A stretch of DNA of 64,000 nucleotides from Anabaena sphaerica FACHB-251 (GCF_014696825.1 NZ_JACJQU010000006.1:232027-296026); one strand, 5' to 3'. Counted from the stretch's first letter, positions 37,366 through 47,193 are shown. A program made the numbers and translations. Notes: generated by a model not told the origin, from the sequence alone.

Positions 37366-37640
37366 TTCATCAGGACACAAAAGAAGAACTAACCAACCAA
37401 AAGGGCAATGACATAAGTGTCCCCCGTCAGAAGCCCAAGCAAGATTTAGCATATACCATTTAAAGTGGCATTCCGACTGTTGTTTATAGTCGCGCCAAAT
37501 CCCGAAGCGGAAAAACAGAAAAGTGCTAAACTTGTAGTTTTACTGTCAACCCTAGTTATTGACTTTCAAACACTTACTTAACCTTAACAATTTGAACCCT
37601 CTGAATTCGCTAGAACCTGGTCAACCCTGACCAGGTTTTT
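37366..37640 (+). ncRNA. Candidate structured RNA of unknown type
   Basis: A non-coding stretch with nested hairpins: GGGC (37403-37406) with GCCC (37433-37436) around TGAC/GTCA; a long-range pair TTTAGCA (37445-37451) with TGCTAAA (37524-37530) that encloses CGACT/AGTCG (37474-37492); GTCAA/TTGAC (37545-37563); and a terminal terminator. TTGAAT near 37333 and TATATT near 37354 could be a promoter. No known RNA family is recognised. It could instead be the 3' UTR of the aldo/keto reductase gene. Confidence 0.4.
37614..37640 (+). terminator. Strong plus-strand terminator
   Basis: AACCTGGTCA and TGACCAGGTT form a perfect 10-bp stem with loop ACCC, followed by TTT (five T in all with the stem end). 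On the minus strand no T-run follows, so it serves plus-strand transcription although the next gene ends from the other side at 37647. Confidence 0.8.
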
Positions 37641-37646
37641 AGATGT

Positions 37647-38561
37647 TTATTGAATAATAGATAAAACCCAATCACGGAAAATAGGGTTTACTTGCTCAGG
37701 TACTTCATCATGGGGACAATGACCAGCAGTGAGAAAATATTCTGTTAGTTGGGGATAATATTGATGGAATTTCTGGGAACGTTCCCGCGCTTTCATCCAA
37801 GGATCTGCTTCACCCCATAATAACAATAAAGGACAAGTTAATTGTTTGAGTAAAACATCAACTTTCTCCCCTTGGGGAGTGCTAAAAACAGAGACAAATA
37901 CATCTAAAGCACCTTGATCATAAGCCGGACGTTGAATTTCTTCAACTAATTGATCAGTAATTGCCGTTTTGTCCAAATAAACCTTTTCTAAAGTACGACG
38001 AATTACCCAACGTTGGCGCACATATTGAAATAATAAAGCCTGAGATAAACGCCGTTTAAAAGTCCATTTGACAGTTTTACCTATTAGTTGCTGTAAAGGA
38101 TTTTTCGGAGGTTGAATTTGAGTTTGTATCGCTTCCGGTTCAGAAAAGGGACCAGCACTATTAAGTAATACTACTCCAGCGACACTATCAGGACATTGAG
38201 ACGCAACACATAAGCAAGCATAACCACCAAGGGAGTTACCTGCTAATACTGTTTTTTCACCAATGACTTCACTAATAAAATCTCGCAGTTGGTCGCGCCA
38301 TAATTCCCCACTGTACTGCAATTTCGGTTTTGCTGAACGTCCAAATCCCAAAAGGTCAATGGCGAATACTTGAAAATCTGCACAAAGTCCGGTAATATTT
38401 TTTCTCCAGTGGTCTGTGGAAGCACCAAAACCATGTACTAACAGCAAAGGGGGACGCTGGGGTTGTTTCTCTCCTGCTTGGACATAGTAAACGTTGTGTC
38501 CACGCCATTGCCAGTATTGTCCGGGAATTGGAGTTGTAGAGGGTGCTATAGTTGTCTGCAT
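37647..38561 (-). CDS. Alpha/beta-fold hydrolase, 304 aa
   Basis: Soluble hydrolase. Oxyanion region LLLVHGFGASTDHW, nucleophile elbow VLAGNSLGGYACL (Ser in GNSLGG), acidic residue in LLLLWGEADPW, and catalytic His in TAGHCPHDEVPEQV. The cap region KWTFKRRLSQALLFQYVRQR is typical of cyanobacterial and plastid relatives. Reaction unknown. ATG at 38559-38561. It is divergent from the second TPR-CHAT gene with 115 bases between starts. Confidence 0.88.
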   Translation of the reverse strand: MQTTIAPSTTPIPGQYWQWRGHNVYYVQAGEKQPQRPPLLLVHGFGASTDHWRKNITGLCADFQVFAIDLLGFGRSAKPKLQYSGELWRDQLRDFISEVIGEKTVLAGNSLGGYACLCVASQCPDSVAGVVLLNSAGPFSEPEAIQTQIQPPKNPLQQLIGKTVKWTFKRRLSQALLFQYVRQRWVIRRTLEKVYLDKTAITDQLVEEIQRPAYDQGALDVFVSVFSTPQGEKVDVLLKQLTCPLLLLWGEADPWMKARERSQKFHQYYPQLTEYFLTAGHCPHDEVPEQVNPIFRDWVLSIIQ

Positions 38562-38676
38562 AATAGGAAGAAATGTTAAGTATTGTTAATAATCTTAGAT
38601 TAGCAGTGAAATTACCAATTGAGTAGCTGGTTTTATTTCTTATCTAACTATCTCATCCTTGAAAAGGAATTTGTGT

Positions 38677-41163
38677 ATGCAGTTTAGTTATAGAATATCA
38701 ATGATTTTCAATACCACTTTGCTGGTATTTTTTAACTTATTACCCTTGCCAATTATGGCTCAAGGAAGCAACTATAACCTGATCAAAAATAACAAATTAG
38801 ACGAACAAGAAGAAGAAAATTCCTTTAAAATTACACCAGAAATTTGTGAAATGAATGCTCAAGCTTTGGAAATGTTACCTCCAGAAGTTTCTAGATATTT
38901 TAAAGATTTTTGTGATGCAGGTAAAAAAGGTGGAGTTACTGAAAACCAAGATATATTAAATATATTCACTGGTGTGAAAAATGAGCGCACTTTGGAAAAT
39001 TATTTTCAAGGTTTAGAAGCAGCTAGAAAATCAGGTAATTCTGTTCAAGAAAGACAATTGCTGTCTATAATTGCATTAGGTTATGCAAATAAACTCCATT
39101 TTAATAAAGCACTAGAATTTTATGAACAAGCTTTAATTGTCAATAGGAAGAATAATGATCCACAAGTTGAAGCAGAAACATTAAACCAAATCGCTAGATT
39201 ATATGCACGCAATAGACAAGAATTGCAAGCTTTAAAATATTTAGAGCAAAGTTTAGCTATCACTCAAGGTAAAAAAGATAAAAAAAATCGAATATTAAGA
39301 CTGCGATTAGATACTTTAAAATTGATGGGTCTTATCTATCAATATCAAAATCAAAAAAATCAGGCTTTAAAGATTTACGAAGAAGCTATATCTATTGTAA
39401 AAGGTGGATTGATAGATAGACAAACCCAAGGTTTAACATTACGGGAAATTGGCAGATTCTATCAAATTAGTGGAGATTATGCTCCAGCTTTATCATTGTA
39501 TAAAGAAGTTTTAGAGATAGGTAAAAATGATAGTTATGTAAGATTATTGGGTTTCAAAAGTCTTGGTGATTTATATGAATTGCAGAATAATTATGCTCAG
39601 GCTTTAGAATTTTATGAGCAAGCTGTAAAATTAACTAAAAACGATAATTTAGACCTATATTTAGGTTCTAGTTTGGCCGATGTAGGGAGAATTTATAATC
39701 GTTTAGGAAGGCATCAAGAAGCCGAAAAACTCCTAATTCAATCGGTTCAGCAAGCAGAATCACAATATAAATTAACTCCAGATGATATTCCCGAAAATGG
39801 TTCTAGTATTTTAGGTAATGTCTCTAGTTTTGTAGATCAGTTTACACCAATGTTACAGGAAACCGAAAAAAATAGCTATCAAGAATTACAAAGATCACTA
39901 ATTGCCCAAAATAAAAATAATGCGGCTTTAGAAATATCTGAAAGAGGTAGAGCAAGAGCTTTTAGTCAATTGTTAGCTATTAATCTAGCTTTATCAGGTA
40001 AACGAGATATTGCTGTCAAAAATGATATTATCAATATTGAGCAAATGAAACAGATTGCTCAAAAACAAAAAGCAACTTTGGTACAATATTCAATTCTGAA
40101 AAAACCTATTCAAAATGGAGTGCTTGAGTATGGAATTGATATTCCCAATCCTAAAGCACAAGATGATTTACAATTATTGATTTGGGTAATTAAACCCACT
40201 GGTGAAATCGCTTTTCGTCAAGTTGACTTAAAATCAATTAATAATTCTCTAGAAACTCTGGTAAAAAATAGCCGCAATGCAATTATTAGAGTGGGTACAA
40301 GTAAGAAAGCAACAGAAACAAGTTTAAAAGAATTACATCAACTGCTAATTAGCCCTATTGCTGAACATTTACCAACTAACCCGAATGACAGAGTTATTTT
40401 TATTCCTGATGGTTCTTTGTTTCTTGTGCCGTTTGTGGCGTTACAAGATGCACAAGGTAAGTACCTGATTGAAAAACATACTATTTTGACATCACCTGCT
40501 ATTAGAGTCTTAGATTTAGTACATCAGCAAAGACAAAAAGTATCAGGTAAGGGTGCTTTAGTAGTTGGTAATCCCAAAATGCCTGATTATTCTGGTAAGT
40601 TAGGTGAAAAACCCCAACCACTTTCAGATTTACCAAATGCAGAGTTAGAAGCACAAGCTATCGCTAAGTTGTTAAATACTCAAGCGATTATTGGCAATAA
40701 TGCCACAAAACAAGCAATTGTTCAACAAATGCCAAATGCGCGAATCATTCATTTTGCTACACATGGATTATTAGATCATTATGAAGGATTAGGAAGTGCG
40801 ATCGCTTTTGCACCTTCAGCAAAAGATGATGGTTTCTTGACAGCACAAGAACTGGTAGAAATGAAACTCAATGCAGAATTAGTAGTTTTAAGTGCCTGTG
40901 ATACCGGGAGAGGAGTTATTACAGGTGATGGAGTAATAGGTTTATCACGTTCTTTCTTTGCTGCTGGAGTTCCTAGCATAGTTGTCTCTTTATGGGCAGT
41001 ACCGGATGCACCTACATCTATATTAATGACAGAATTTTATCAAATTCTACAAACCCAACCCGATAAAGCTCAAGCACTGCGTCAAGCAATGTTAAACACA
41101 ATGAAAAAACATCCAGCACCCCAAAATTGGGCAGCGTTTACCCTAGTTGGTGAGGCTTTGTAA
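38677..41163 (+). CDS. Exported TPR-CHAT protein, 828 aa
   Basis: Second CHAT peptidase-like protein of the window. MQFSYRISMIFNTTLLVFFN...PIMAQGS is a signal peptide. About seven TPR units cover residues 110-370 (ALEFYEQALIVNRKNNDP and similar). The C-terminal CHAT domain has His696 in HFATHGLL and Cys741 in LSACDTGRG. RVIFIPDGSLFLVPFVALQD is the usual block near the domain start. The architecture equals the 13-16 kb protein but the sequences are diverged. ATG 38677 lies a few bases after an AAAAGGAAT stretch; an in-frame TTG lies at 38659. Confidence 0.88.
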   Translation: MQFSYRISMIFNTTLLVFFNLLPLPIMAQGSNYNLIKNNKLDEQEEENSFKITPEICEMNAQALEMLPPEVSRYFKDFCDAGKKGGVTENQDILNIFTGVKNERTLENYFQGLEAARKSGNSVQERQLLSIIALGYANKLHFNKALEFYEQALIVNRKNNDPQVEAETLNQIARLYARNRQELQALKYLEQSLAITQGKKDKKNRILRLRLDTLKLMGLIYQYQNQKNQALKIYEEAISIVKGGLIDRQTQGLTLREIGRFYQISGDYAPALSLYKEVLEIGKNDSYVRLLGFKSLGDLYELQNNYAQALEFYEQAVKLTKNDNLDLYLGSSLADVGRIYNRLGRHQEAEKLLIQSVQQAESQYKLTPDDIPENGSSILGNVSSFVDQFTPMLQETEKNSYQELQRSLIAQNKNNAALEISERGRARAFSQLLAINLALSGKRDIAVKNDIINIEQMKQIAQKQKATLVQYSILKKPIQNGVLEYGIDIPNPKAQDDLQLLIWVIKPTGEIAFRQVDLKSINNSLETLVKNSRNAIIRVGTSKKATETSLKELHQLLISPIAEHLPTNPNDRVIFIPDGSLFLVPFVALQDAQGKYLIEKHTILTSPAIRVLDLVHQQRQKVSGKGALVVGNPKMPDYSGKLGEKPQPLSDLPNAELEAQAIAKLLNTQAIIGNNATKQAIVQQMPNARIIHFATHGLLDHYEGLGSAIAFAPSAKDDGFLTAQELVEMKLNAELVVLSACDTGRGVITGDGVIGLSRSFFAAGVPSIVVSLWAVPDAPTSILMTEFYQILQTQPDKAQALRQAMLNTMKKHPAPQNWAAFTLVGEAL

Positions 41164-41294
41164 ATGGAAAAATTCACGAGTCAGAATGTTTGATAATCAA
41201 TCTAGGACAAAATAAAGATTGACTGGCTATATTAGCATTGGTGATGGCTAGGAGAATTGAGTAATTGTTTGGGTTGATTTAGTAGGTTGAAGAA

Positions 41295-41365
41295 GAATTC
41301 AGAAGTCAGAACACCCTGCGGGAAGCAAGCTACAAAATTCATTCTGAATTCTGACTCCTGAATTC
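41295..41365. repeat. 71-bp inverted-repeat element upstream of aroE
   Basis: GAATTCAGAAGTCAGAA at 41295-41311 is the inverse of TTCTGACTCCTGAATTC at 41349-41365 with one mismatch. The interior is CACCCTGCGGGAAGC-like. No coding capacity; about 115 bases before aroE. Confidence 0.7.
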
Positions 41366-41480
41366 TGTTCGATAAAGTTTTAAATTTAGCCTAGTTGTTA
41401 GATACATCTGGGCTATTTTATTAGCGAGTCGCCAAAAGTAAGTATAATTTCAGTACCTTTTATTTGAAATCACTTTCATT

Positions 41481-42377
41481 ATGAATAACCAAGATCATAA
41501 TTATTGTCAGCAAATCACTGGAAAATCTAAACTTCTAGGAGTTATTGGCTATCCTGTAGAACATTCTCTATCACCAGTGATGCACAATGCAGCATTGAGT
41601 AAATTGGGCTTAGATTATGTTTATTTGCCTTTTCCTATTGCACCGGAAAATTTAGAGACAGCGATCGCAGGTTTTGCAGCTATTGGTATTGTTGGTTTTA
41701 GTGTGACAATTCCCCATAAACAGGCCATATTACCTTTATTAACAGAAATTTCCCCTATTGCTCAAGCTATAGGTGCAGTCAATACCGTGACTCGTCAAGG
41801 TGACGGGTGGGTGGGAACAAACACAGATGTAGAAGGCTTTATTGCCCCTCTGCAAACCACTTATCAGCAAGATTGGAGTCAAAAAAAGGCGGTAATTTTA
41901 GGTAATGGTGGTGCGGCCAGGGCGGTTGTTGCTGGTTGTATTCAGCTAGGTTTAGCAGAAATTCATGTCGTAGGACGCAATATATATAAATTAAAGGATT
42001 TTCGTCAAAGTTGGGAAAATTCACCCTTTGCAGATAAATTTCAAGTCCATGCTTGGGAAGAATTACCAAACCTAATTCCCCAAGCTAATTTGTTAGTAAA
42101 TACCACTCCTATCGGGATGTATCCCCACGTAGATCAATCACCTTTAAGTGGAGAGGAGATGGTTAAATTACCTTCAGGTGCTATCGCTTATGATTTAATC
42201 TACATCCCCAAACCTACGAAATTTTTACACCAGGCAGAAGAACAAGGTGCAATTCCCATTGATGGTTTAGAAATGCTAGTTCAGCAAGGTGCAGCAGCAT
42301 TGAAAATCTGGTTGCAAGAGGAAAAAGTACCTGTAGCCCAAATGCGCCAAGCATTGCAAAATCACCTGGGTATATAG
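41481..42377 (+). CDS. aroE: Shikimate dehydrogenase, 298 aa
   Basis: Reduces 3-dehydroshikimate to shikimate with NADPH in aromatic amino acid synthesis. Substrate site GYPVEHSLSPVMHNAA, GFSVTIPHKQAI with catalytic Lys, AVNTV and GTNTDVEGF with catalytic Asp. NADP fold: AVILGNGGAARAVVAGCIQL. LVNTTPIGMYP and GLEMLVQQGA complete the family set. Length is normal. ATG 41481 begins MNNQDHNYCQQITGKSKLLG. Monocistronic. Confidence 0.95.
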   Translation: MNNQDHNYCQQITGKSKLLGVIGYPVEHSLSPVMHNAALSKLGLDYVYLPFPIAPENLETAIAGFAAIGIVGFSVTIPHKQAILPLLTEISPIAQAIGAVNTVTRQGDGWVGTNTDVEGFIAPLQTTYQQDWSQKKAVILGNGGAARAVVAGCIQLGLAEIHVVGRNIYKLKDFRQSWENSPFADKFQVHAWEELPNLIPQANLLVNTTPIGMYPHVDQSPLSGEEMVKLPSGAIAYDLIYIPKPTKFLHQAEEQGAIPIDGLEMLVQQGAAALKIWLQEEKVPVAQMRQALQNHLGI

Positions 42378-42435
42378 GGATTGGGGAAAAATCAGGTCAA
42401 AAGTCAAAATTAAATAACTTCTGCCCCCTGCCTCC

Positions 42436-44457
42436 CTATTGTGGTATTTTCATATACCTTTCTTGTCCTTGGGAATTATAGAGAAATACGGGTAGGTTAG
42501 CATTATCACTAATTACTCCTAAAGCTTGTTGCAAAGTTTGTAAATGACTTTGGATATCAGGGTTAGCACTTTGTAATGCTTGGTCATACTCCGGGGTTAA
42601 ACGGACAACAATTCCCTTAGTTTCGATGCTAAAAGTGCAAAAACGCATCTTATTGACACAGGTACTTCCCAGATCAGCGCGAGTTTGTGTCAAATTACCA
42701 TAGAGTTGCTGTTTTTGTTGTGCCTGTGCAAAAGCAGTCGAATAGGGTTGGATGAGTGACTGTGCTTGATTGTAGTTGGAACTATCTTGAGAAATCTGTT
42801 TAGCTGTCTTTACAGCTTGATCCCAAGATGCTACTGCTGCCTGCCATTGATTTTTTTGCTCATAGACTTTAGCTTGATTAGCAAAATTGACAGCTTGCTG
42901 ATAGTAATTAGCCGCTGCAATTTCTCTTGTAGCTATGTTGCGTGCCAATGTGAGTTTCGGTTCATATTCCACTAACAGGTTTTTAGCTTCCTCGTGTGCT
43001 GTGCTGGTTGAGGGGATGCTTTTCAAATCATTGACAACCTCTTGCCACGTAAACCGTACCCTTTGCCAGTCATTAGCAGATTTAGCAGTGGCTTGGCGTT
43101 TGCTGGCAGAATCAGCTACAGTTTTGGCTGTGGCTAGTTTTTTCTGCCATGATTCTTCACTAAGCAACTGCTTATTTATCGCTTGTAAATTGCTTTGATA
43201 CTTAGGTAAATTTGCCCGCACCAGCCCATAGAGTTCATGACCAGGTTTGATAGACTCTAGTGGTGTAATTGCTTGTCGCCATAAAGCTTGTCTACTGCGT
43301 AGTTCATCCAAGCTGGTTGCGGGAGTTTGTGTTTTTTGCTCTGCTGCCGATGCTGCTTGTAAAGCTTTTACTACCTGGTTAATTTTTGTTGATTGGTCAG
43401 AAAAACTTAAAGTCAGTTCCTGGGCTGGTTGGTAACGAGGAGACCATTGAGGAATAACGTTGAGATCAGCAATAATTTTATCTAGTTGTTGTTGAACTGC
43501 TATTAGTTCTTGTGGTGATTTAGCTTTACGGATTAATTGCGGAGTCTCGCTTTTGAATTGCTCGGCTACTTGTAATTCTTTACACTCGCCAATTACACAA
43601 GCACGGTTAAGAAAGAATGCACCGCCTCCAAAAATCACTGTCACCCCCAAGACTCCAGCTAAGAGGATGGGTAAAGATGGCAGTGATAGCTTTTTGCTCT
43701 TTGATAAATTTTGTCCACCCGCAAAGGGGTCAAACTTTTCTTCTTCGGCTAACTCATTCTCACCCTCATTAAGAAATGACTTATCTGAGCTATATGTAGT
43801 AGTATCCGAGTTAAATGATGTATCTGATCCTAGTAGGGTATCCGAGCTAAATGAGTTATTTGAGGCAAATGATGAACTATCTGAACTAAATGAAGTATCC
43901 GAGATATGATCATCTGTTAGTAAACTAAATGGATTATCCGAGATATGATCATCTTTTAGAGAACTAAATGAAGTATCCGAGATATGATCATCTGTTAGTA
44001 AACTAAATGGATTATCCGAAATATTATCGTCCTCCTCCGGAGACGAGAGTCCGGGGATTTGCAGTGGTGGAAAAATTAGCTGATTTTTACCAGCACCTTG
44101 ATCTAAGTCATTACTTGCTTCTGGCGATGGAATTTCATGATCTGCTTGTATCCCCTTAGCCTTGATAATTATCGAGTGTTTAGCGTAGGGTAGTTTTTCT
44201 CCGGAAACCCTGACGTAAAATTGCACCTTTTCATCATGGTATTGAGATTGCCACTGTAGCGATTCCTCAAGGATAGCAAATATTTTTTCTGTATCAACTG
44301 CTACACCTGGAGGATGTTGAGTTAAAATCATCAGTTCGCTATTTTGAACGGCGCATTTAACCTGGAGAACCGGGACAGATGGAAGTTCCAGCAGTATTTG
44401 TTCCTGTAAAATACTGGTTAGAATCTGGATATCTTCTTTTTGGAATGTTACTTTCAT
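42436..44457 (-). CDS. Repeat-rich membrane protein of unknown function, 673 aa
   Basis: Domains in order: an N-terminal module (about 1-110, KVTFQKEDIQILTSILQEQI...); a Ser/Asp-rich linker (about 140-235); one membrane helix LPILLAGVLGVTVIFGGGAF; a Cys pair (CVIGECKEL); and a long helical, Gln/Ala-rich region with repeated YQPAQEL / YNQAQSL-type units, ending VFLYNSQGQERYMKIPQ. The linker has 13-residue repeats alternating DNPFSLLTDDHIS and DTSFSSLKDDHIS, encoded by 39-bp units. The N-terminus should face the cytoplasm. The C-terminal helical region resembles proteins found widely in cyanobacteria; function unknown. Confidence 0.7.
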   Translation of the reverse strand: MKVTFQKEDIQILTSILQEQILLELPSVPVLQVKCAVQNSELMILTQHPPGVAVDTEKIFAILEESLQWQSQYHDEKVQFYVRVSGEKLPYAKHSIIIKAKGIQADHEIPSPEASNDLDQGAGKNQLIFPPLQIPGLSSPEEDDNISDNPFSLLTDDHISDTSFSSLKDDHISDNPFSLLTDDHISDTSFSSDSSSFASNNSFSSDTLLGSDTSFNSDTTTYSSDKSFLNEGENELAEEEKFDPFAGGQNLSKSKKLSLPSLPILLAGVLGVTVIFGGGAFFLNRACVIGECKELQVAEQFKSETPQLIRKAKSPQELIAVQQQLDKIIADLNVIPQWSPRYQPAQELTLSFSDQSTKINQVVKALQAASAAEQKTQTPATSLDELRSRQALWRQAITPLESIKPGHELYGLVRANLPKYQSNLQAINKQLLSEESWQKKLATAKTVADSASKRQATAKSANDWQRVRFTWQEVVNDLKSIPSTSTAHEEAKNLLVEYEPKLTLARNIATREIAAANYYQQAVNFANQAKVYEQKNQWQAAVASWDQAVKTAKQISQDSSNYNQAQSLIQPYSTAFAQAQQKQQLYGNLTQTRADLGSTCVNKMRFCTFSIETKGIVVRLTPEYDQALQSANPDIQSHLQTLQQALGVISDNANLPVFLYNSQGQERYMKIPQ

Positions 44458-44970
44458 AATGGCTACTGCTAATGTTCTATATAGTTTTATAGTTTTTATT
44501 ATCTTGGAGCAGATGAAATAGAGTAATGGCCTTTGTTACATAAGGATACATAGTTTTACTAACTGCTGTTTCCTGTCCCAGAGAACAACTTTTTAACACA
44601 AAGTTCTATCTGTCACAATAAAGTAAGGGAGCAGCGATGGTTTCGTCTTTTGCTTTTTTATACTATTAGACAATAAATTAGACAATCCAAATGCGAGTAT
44701 AAATTATTTAAGGAAAAATATACAAGAAGATGCCAGTAATTTTTGAGACTGGGAAGTTTACCAAGGAGGAGCAAAAGGTCTAATCAACGAGATAGCAGCG
44801 GTTGAGGTTCTAGAAATGAATTTGCCACTGTTGCCGAATTCGATAAAATTGATTCGTGCTAAATCAATTTTCTGTCCAACCAAAGCGTGATTATGTAAAC
44901 AAAGTGCTGTATCAACGATTATATAGCACTAAAAATCAGCTTTGGAATTGTTAATACAAGGTGTGTGTCA
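44458..44970. other. Intergenic region, no gene seen
   Basis: This 513-base gap is AT-rich and lies between two divergent genes. Very short frames only. No heptamer array or inverted element was noticed. Confidence 0.6.
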
Positions 44971-46188
44971 ATGGATTTATTGGAGTACCAAGTTAAGGAA
45001 TGGTTTAACAAGATGGGAATTCCTGTCTTACCATCTCAACGAATTGACCATCCTACAGATTTAAAACGCTTAAAAATTCGCTATCCGATTGTACTAAAAT
45101 CGCAAGTACACGCAGATGAACGGGCTAAAGCTGGTGGAGTCAGGATTGTAGAAACCACCATCGATGCGATCGCAGCTGCTCAAAATATCTTTAATTTACC
45201 AATTTGGGGGGAATTGCCAGAGGTTTTACTGGCAGAAACTAAGTATGATGCCAAAGATGAATTTTATCTGGCTGTAGTTTTAGATACGGCCCTGTGTCGT
45301 CCAGTGCTTTTAGGTTGTAAAGAACCAGATATTGATTGGGAATCTCCAGGGGAGAAAATGCAATATGTGGTTGTAGAACAAGAATTTTCGCCATTTTATG
45401 CCAGAAGACTGGGATTGAAAATGGGCTTACAGGGTGCGCTAATACAGTCGATCAGCGATATTGTAGAAAAAATGTATCAGTTATTTGTGCAGAAAGACCT
45501 AGATTTAGTAGAGATAAATCCTCTAGCTGTCAGTGTTTCTGGGCAAGTTATGGCACTCAATGGTAAAGTCAGAGTCAACGAACGGGCAATTAACCGTCAT
45601 CCAGAAATAGCCCAAATGGCGGCAAAAATGCTTGGCCGTCATAGAAGCAGTAAGATTAACAGCACCTTGGGTGATTGGGATGGGTTAGAAATGCACGGCA
45701 AAATCGGTATATTAGGCAATGGTACTGGTTCGGTGTTGACAACCTTGGATGCAGTCGTTAATGCAGGTGGTAAACCTGGTGTGTCTTTAAATTTACGACA
45801 TTCTTTTTTGACTGATACCGGACCTACTACATTTTGCGATCGCCTGGAAACAGGTCTAAAAATCTTAGCTGCTGACAAAAGCATTCAAGTGATTCTGATT
45901 AACTTTTTGGGTTCTATTCCTCAAGTTTCCGAAGTGCCAGAAGTCATTGCTAATTTTATCCAACTAGACCCAAAAGAACTCAAATCCCATCTGTCTAATG
46001 GCAGTAAAAATCAGCCCAAACATTTACCCAGGTTGGTTCTCCGTCTTGCTGGTTCTGATTTTCAGGATGCCAGGAAATATTTAGCTACACTCAAACCCGA
46101 AGGTGAGACGCTGATCATAGTAGAAAATTTAGATGAGGCCGTCACGCAAGCAGTCCGTCTATCTAAGTTACCTGCTTATAAAAGGTAG
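44971..46188 (+). CDS. sucC: Succinyl-CoA synthetase beta-like (ATP-grasp) protein, 405 aa
   Basis: ATP-grasp subunit of an acyl-CoA ligase. Opens MDLLEYQVKEWFNKMGIPVL like SucC. VLKSQVHADERAKAGGVRIV is the nucleotide-binding part, DLDLVEINPLAVSVSGQVMA the metal site, and GILGNGTGSVLTTLDAV the CoA-ligase domain. It is a diverged member: LNLRHSFLTDTGPTTFCDRL differs from the usual block. The alpha-like gene follows 97 bases later. ATG 44971 is favoured over an in-frame GTG two codons earlier. Substrate may not be succinate. Confidence 0.85.
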   Translation: MDLLEYQVKEWFNKMGIPVLPSQRIDHPTDLKRLKIRYPIVLKSQVHADERAKAGGVRIVETTIDAIAAAQNIFNLPIWGELPEVLLAETKYDAKDEFYLAVVLDTALCRPVLLGCKEPDIDWESPGEKMQYVVVEQEFSPFYARRLGLKMGLQGALIQSISDIVEKMYQLFVQKDLDLVEINPLAVSVSGQVMALNGKVRVNERAINRHPEIAQMAAKMLGRHRSSKINSTLGDWDGLEMHGKIGILGNGTGSVLTTLDAVVNAGGKPGVSLNLRHSFLTDTGPTTFCDRLETGLKILAADKSIQVILINFLGSIPQVSEVPEVIANFIQLDPKELKSHLSNGSKNQPKHLPRLVLRLAGSDFQDARKYLATLKPEGETLIIVENLDEAVTQAVRLSKLPAYKR

Positions 46189-46285
46189 TGTAAAAAGTCA
46201 GGAAGCAGGAGGCTCCAAGGCAGAGGGATCATAAAAATTGACTAATTACTAATGACTAATTACTAATGACTAATTGCTAAATTGT

Positions 46286-47173
46286 ATGAACTTAACGCCA
46301 GACAGTAAAGTTTTAATTCAAGGGTTCTGTGAATTTATATCAGCAACTCATATTGCTCAAATGAAAGCTTATGGAACTAATTTAGTAGCTGGTGTTGATC
46401 CTGGATGTGGTGGACAGCAAATCTACGATCTGCCAGTGTTTGACTTAGTAGAGGAAGCAATATCAAAATTTGGGCAAATTGATACGACGATTATTTGTGT
46501 ACACCCTTACAAGGTGCTAGATGCGGCTTTAGAAGCGATCGCCTCTCATATTCGACAGATAATTATTATTTCTGCTGGTGTGCCACCTTTGGATATGGTG
46601 GAATTACTCCGCAAAACAGAGACTCATGAAATCTTGCTGGTAGGACCCAACAGTCCGGGAATTATTGTTCCTGGTAAAATTCTCTTAGGCACTCAACCTA
46701 GTGAATTTTATACTCCTGGTTCAGTGGGAATTGTTAGCCGCAGTAGCACTCTTACTTATGAGGTAGCCTGGGAATTAACCAGAGCGGGTTTGGGTCAATC
46801 GATTAGTGTCAGCATTGGTAGTGATGCTATTGTCGGTTCATCTTTCTCTCAGTGGTTACAAATTCTCGATGAGGATGAAACTACAGAAGCGATCGTTTTA
46901 GTCGGCCAACCAGGGGGAGAGAGTGAAGAAGCTGCTGCACGATACATAGCTGAAGCTATTGATAAACCTGTCATTGCTTATATTGCAGGTAGACACGCAC
47001 CAACAACCAAATCTTGGCATCAGTCAGGAAATTTAGCAACCGTTGTTAGACGTGATCATAATTTTGGGACAACACAAAATAAATCAGCGGCTTTCCAAGC
47101 AGCACAAGTTCCTGTGGCTGAATATCCTGCTCAAATTCCCCAATTGTTGAAGAAGGTGATGGGGAATAGGTGA
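46286..47173 (+). CDS. sucD: Succinyl-CoA ligase alpha-like protein, 295 aa
   Basis: CoA-binding alpha subunit partner of the gene before it. Blocks: SKVLIQGFCEFISATHIAQM (CoA-binding start), AGVDPGCGGQQIYDLPVFD, LVGPNSPGIIVPGKILLG (usually GPNCPGxI; here Ser replaces Cys), GIVSRSSTLTYEVAWELT. The phosphohistidine region is SWHQSGNLA with His245, where typical SucD has GHAGA. The His is kept but its surroundings differ. ATG 46286 follows TTAGTAAT-type repeats. Role in a cyanobacterial TCA bypass is possible but not shown. Confidence 0.85.
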   Translation: MNLTPDSKVLIQGFCEFISATHIAQMKAYGTNLVAGVDPGCGGQQIYDLPVFDLVEEAISKFGQIDTTIICVHPYKVLDAALEAIASHIRQIIIISAGVPPLDMVELLRKTETHEILLVGPNSPGIIVPGKILLGTQPSEFYTPGSVGIVSRSSTLTYEVAWELTRAGLGQSISVSIGSDAIVGSSFSQWLQILDEDETTEAIVLVGQPGGESEEAAARYIAEAIDKPVIAYIAGRHAPTTKSWHQSGNLATVVRRDHNFGTTQNKSAAFQAAQVPVAEYPAQIPQLLKKVMGNR

Positions 47174-47193
47174 AAGGCAAGAGGCAAGAGGAA

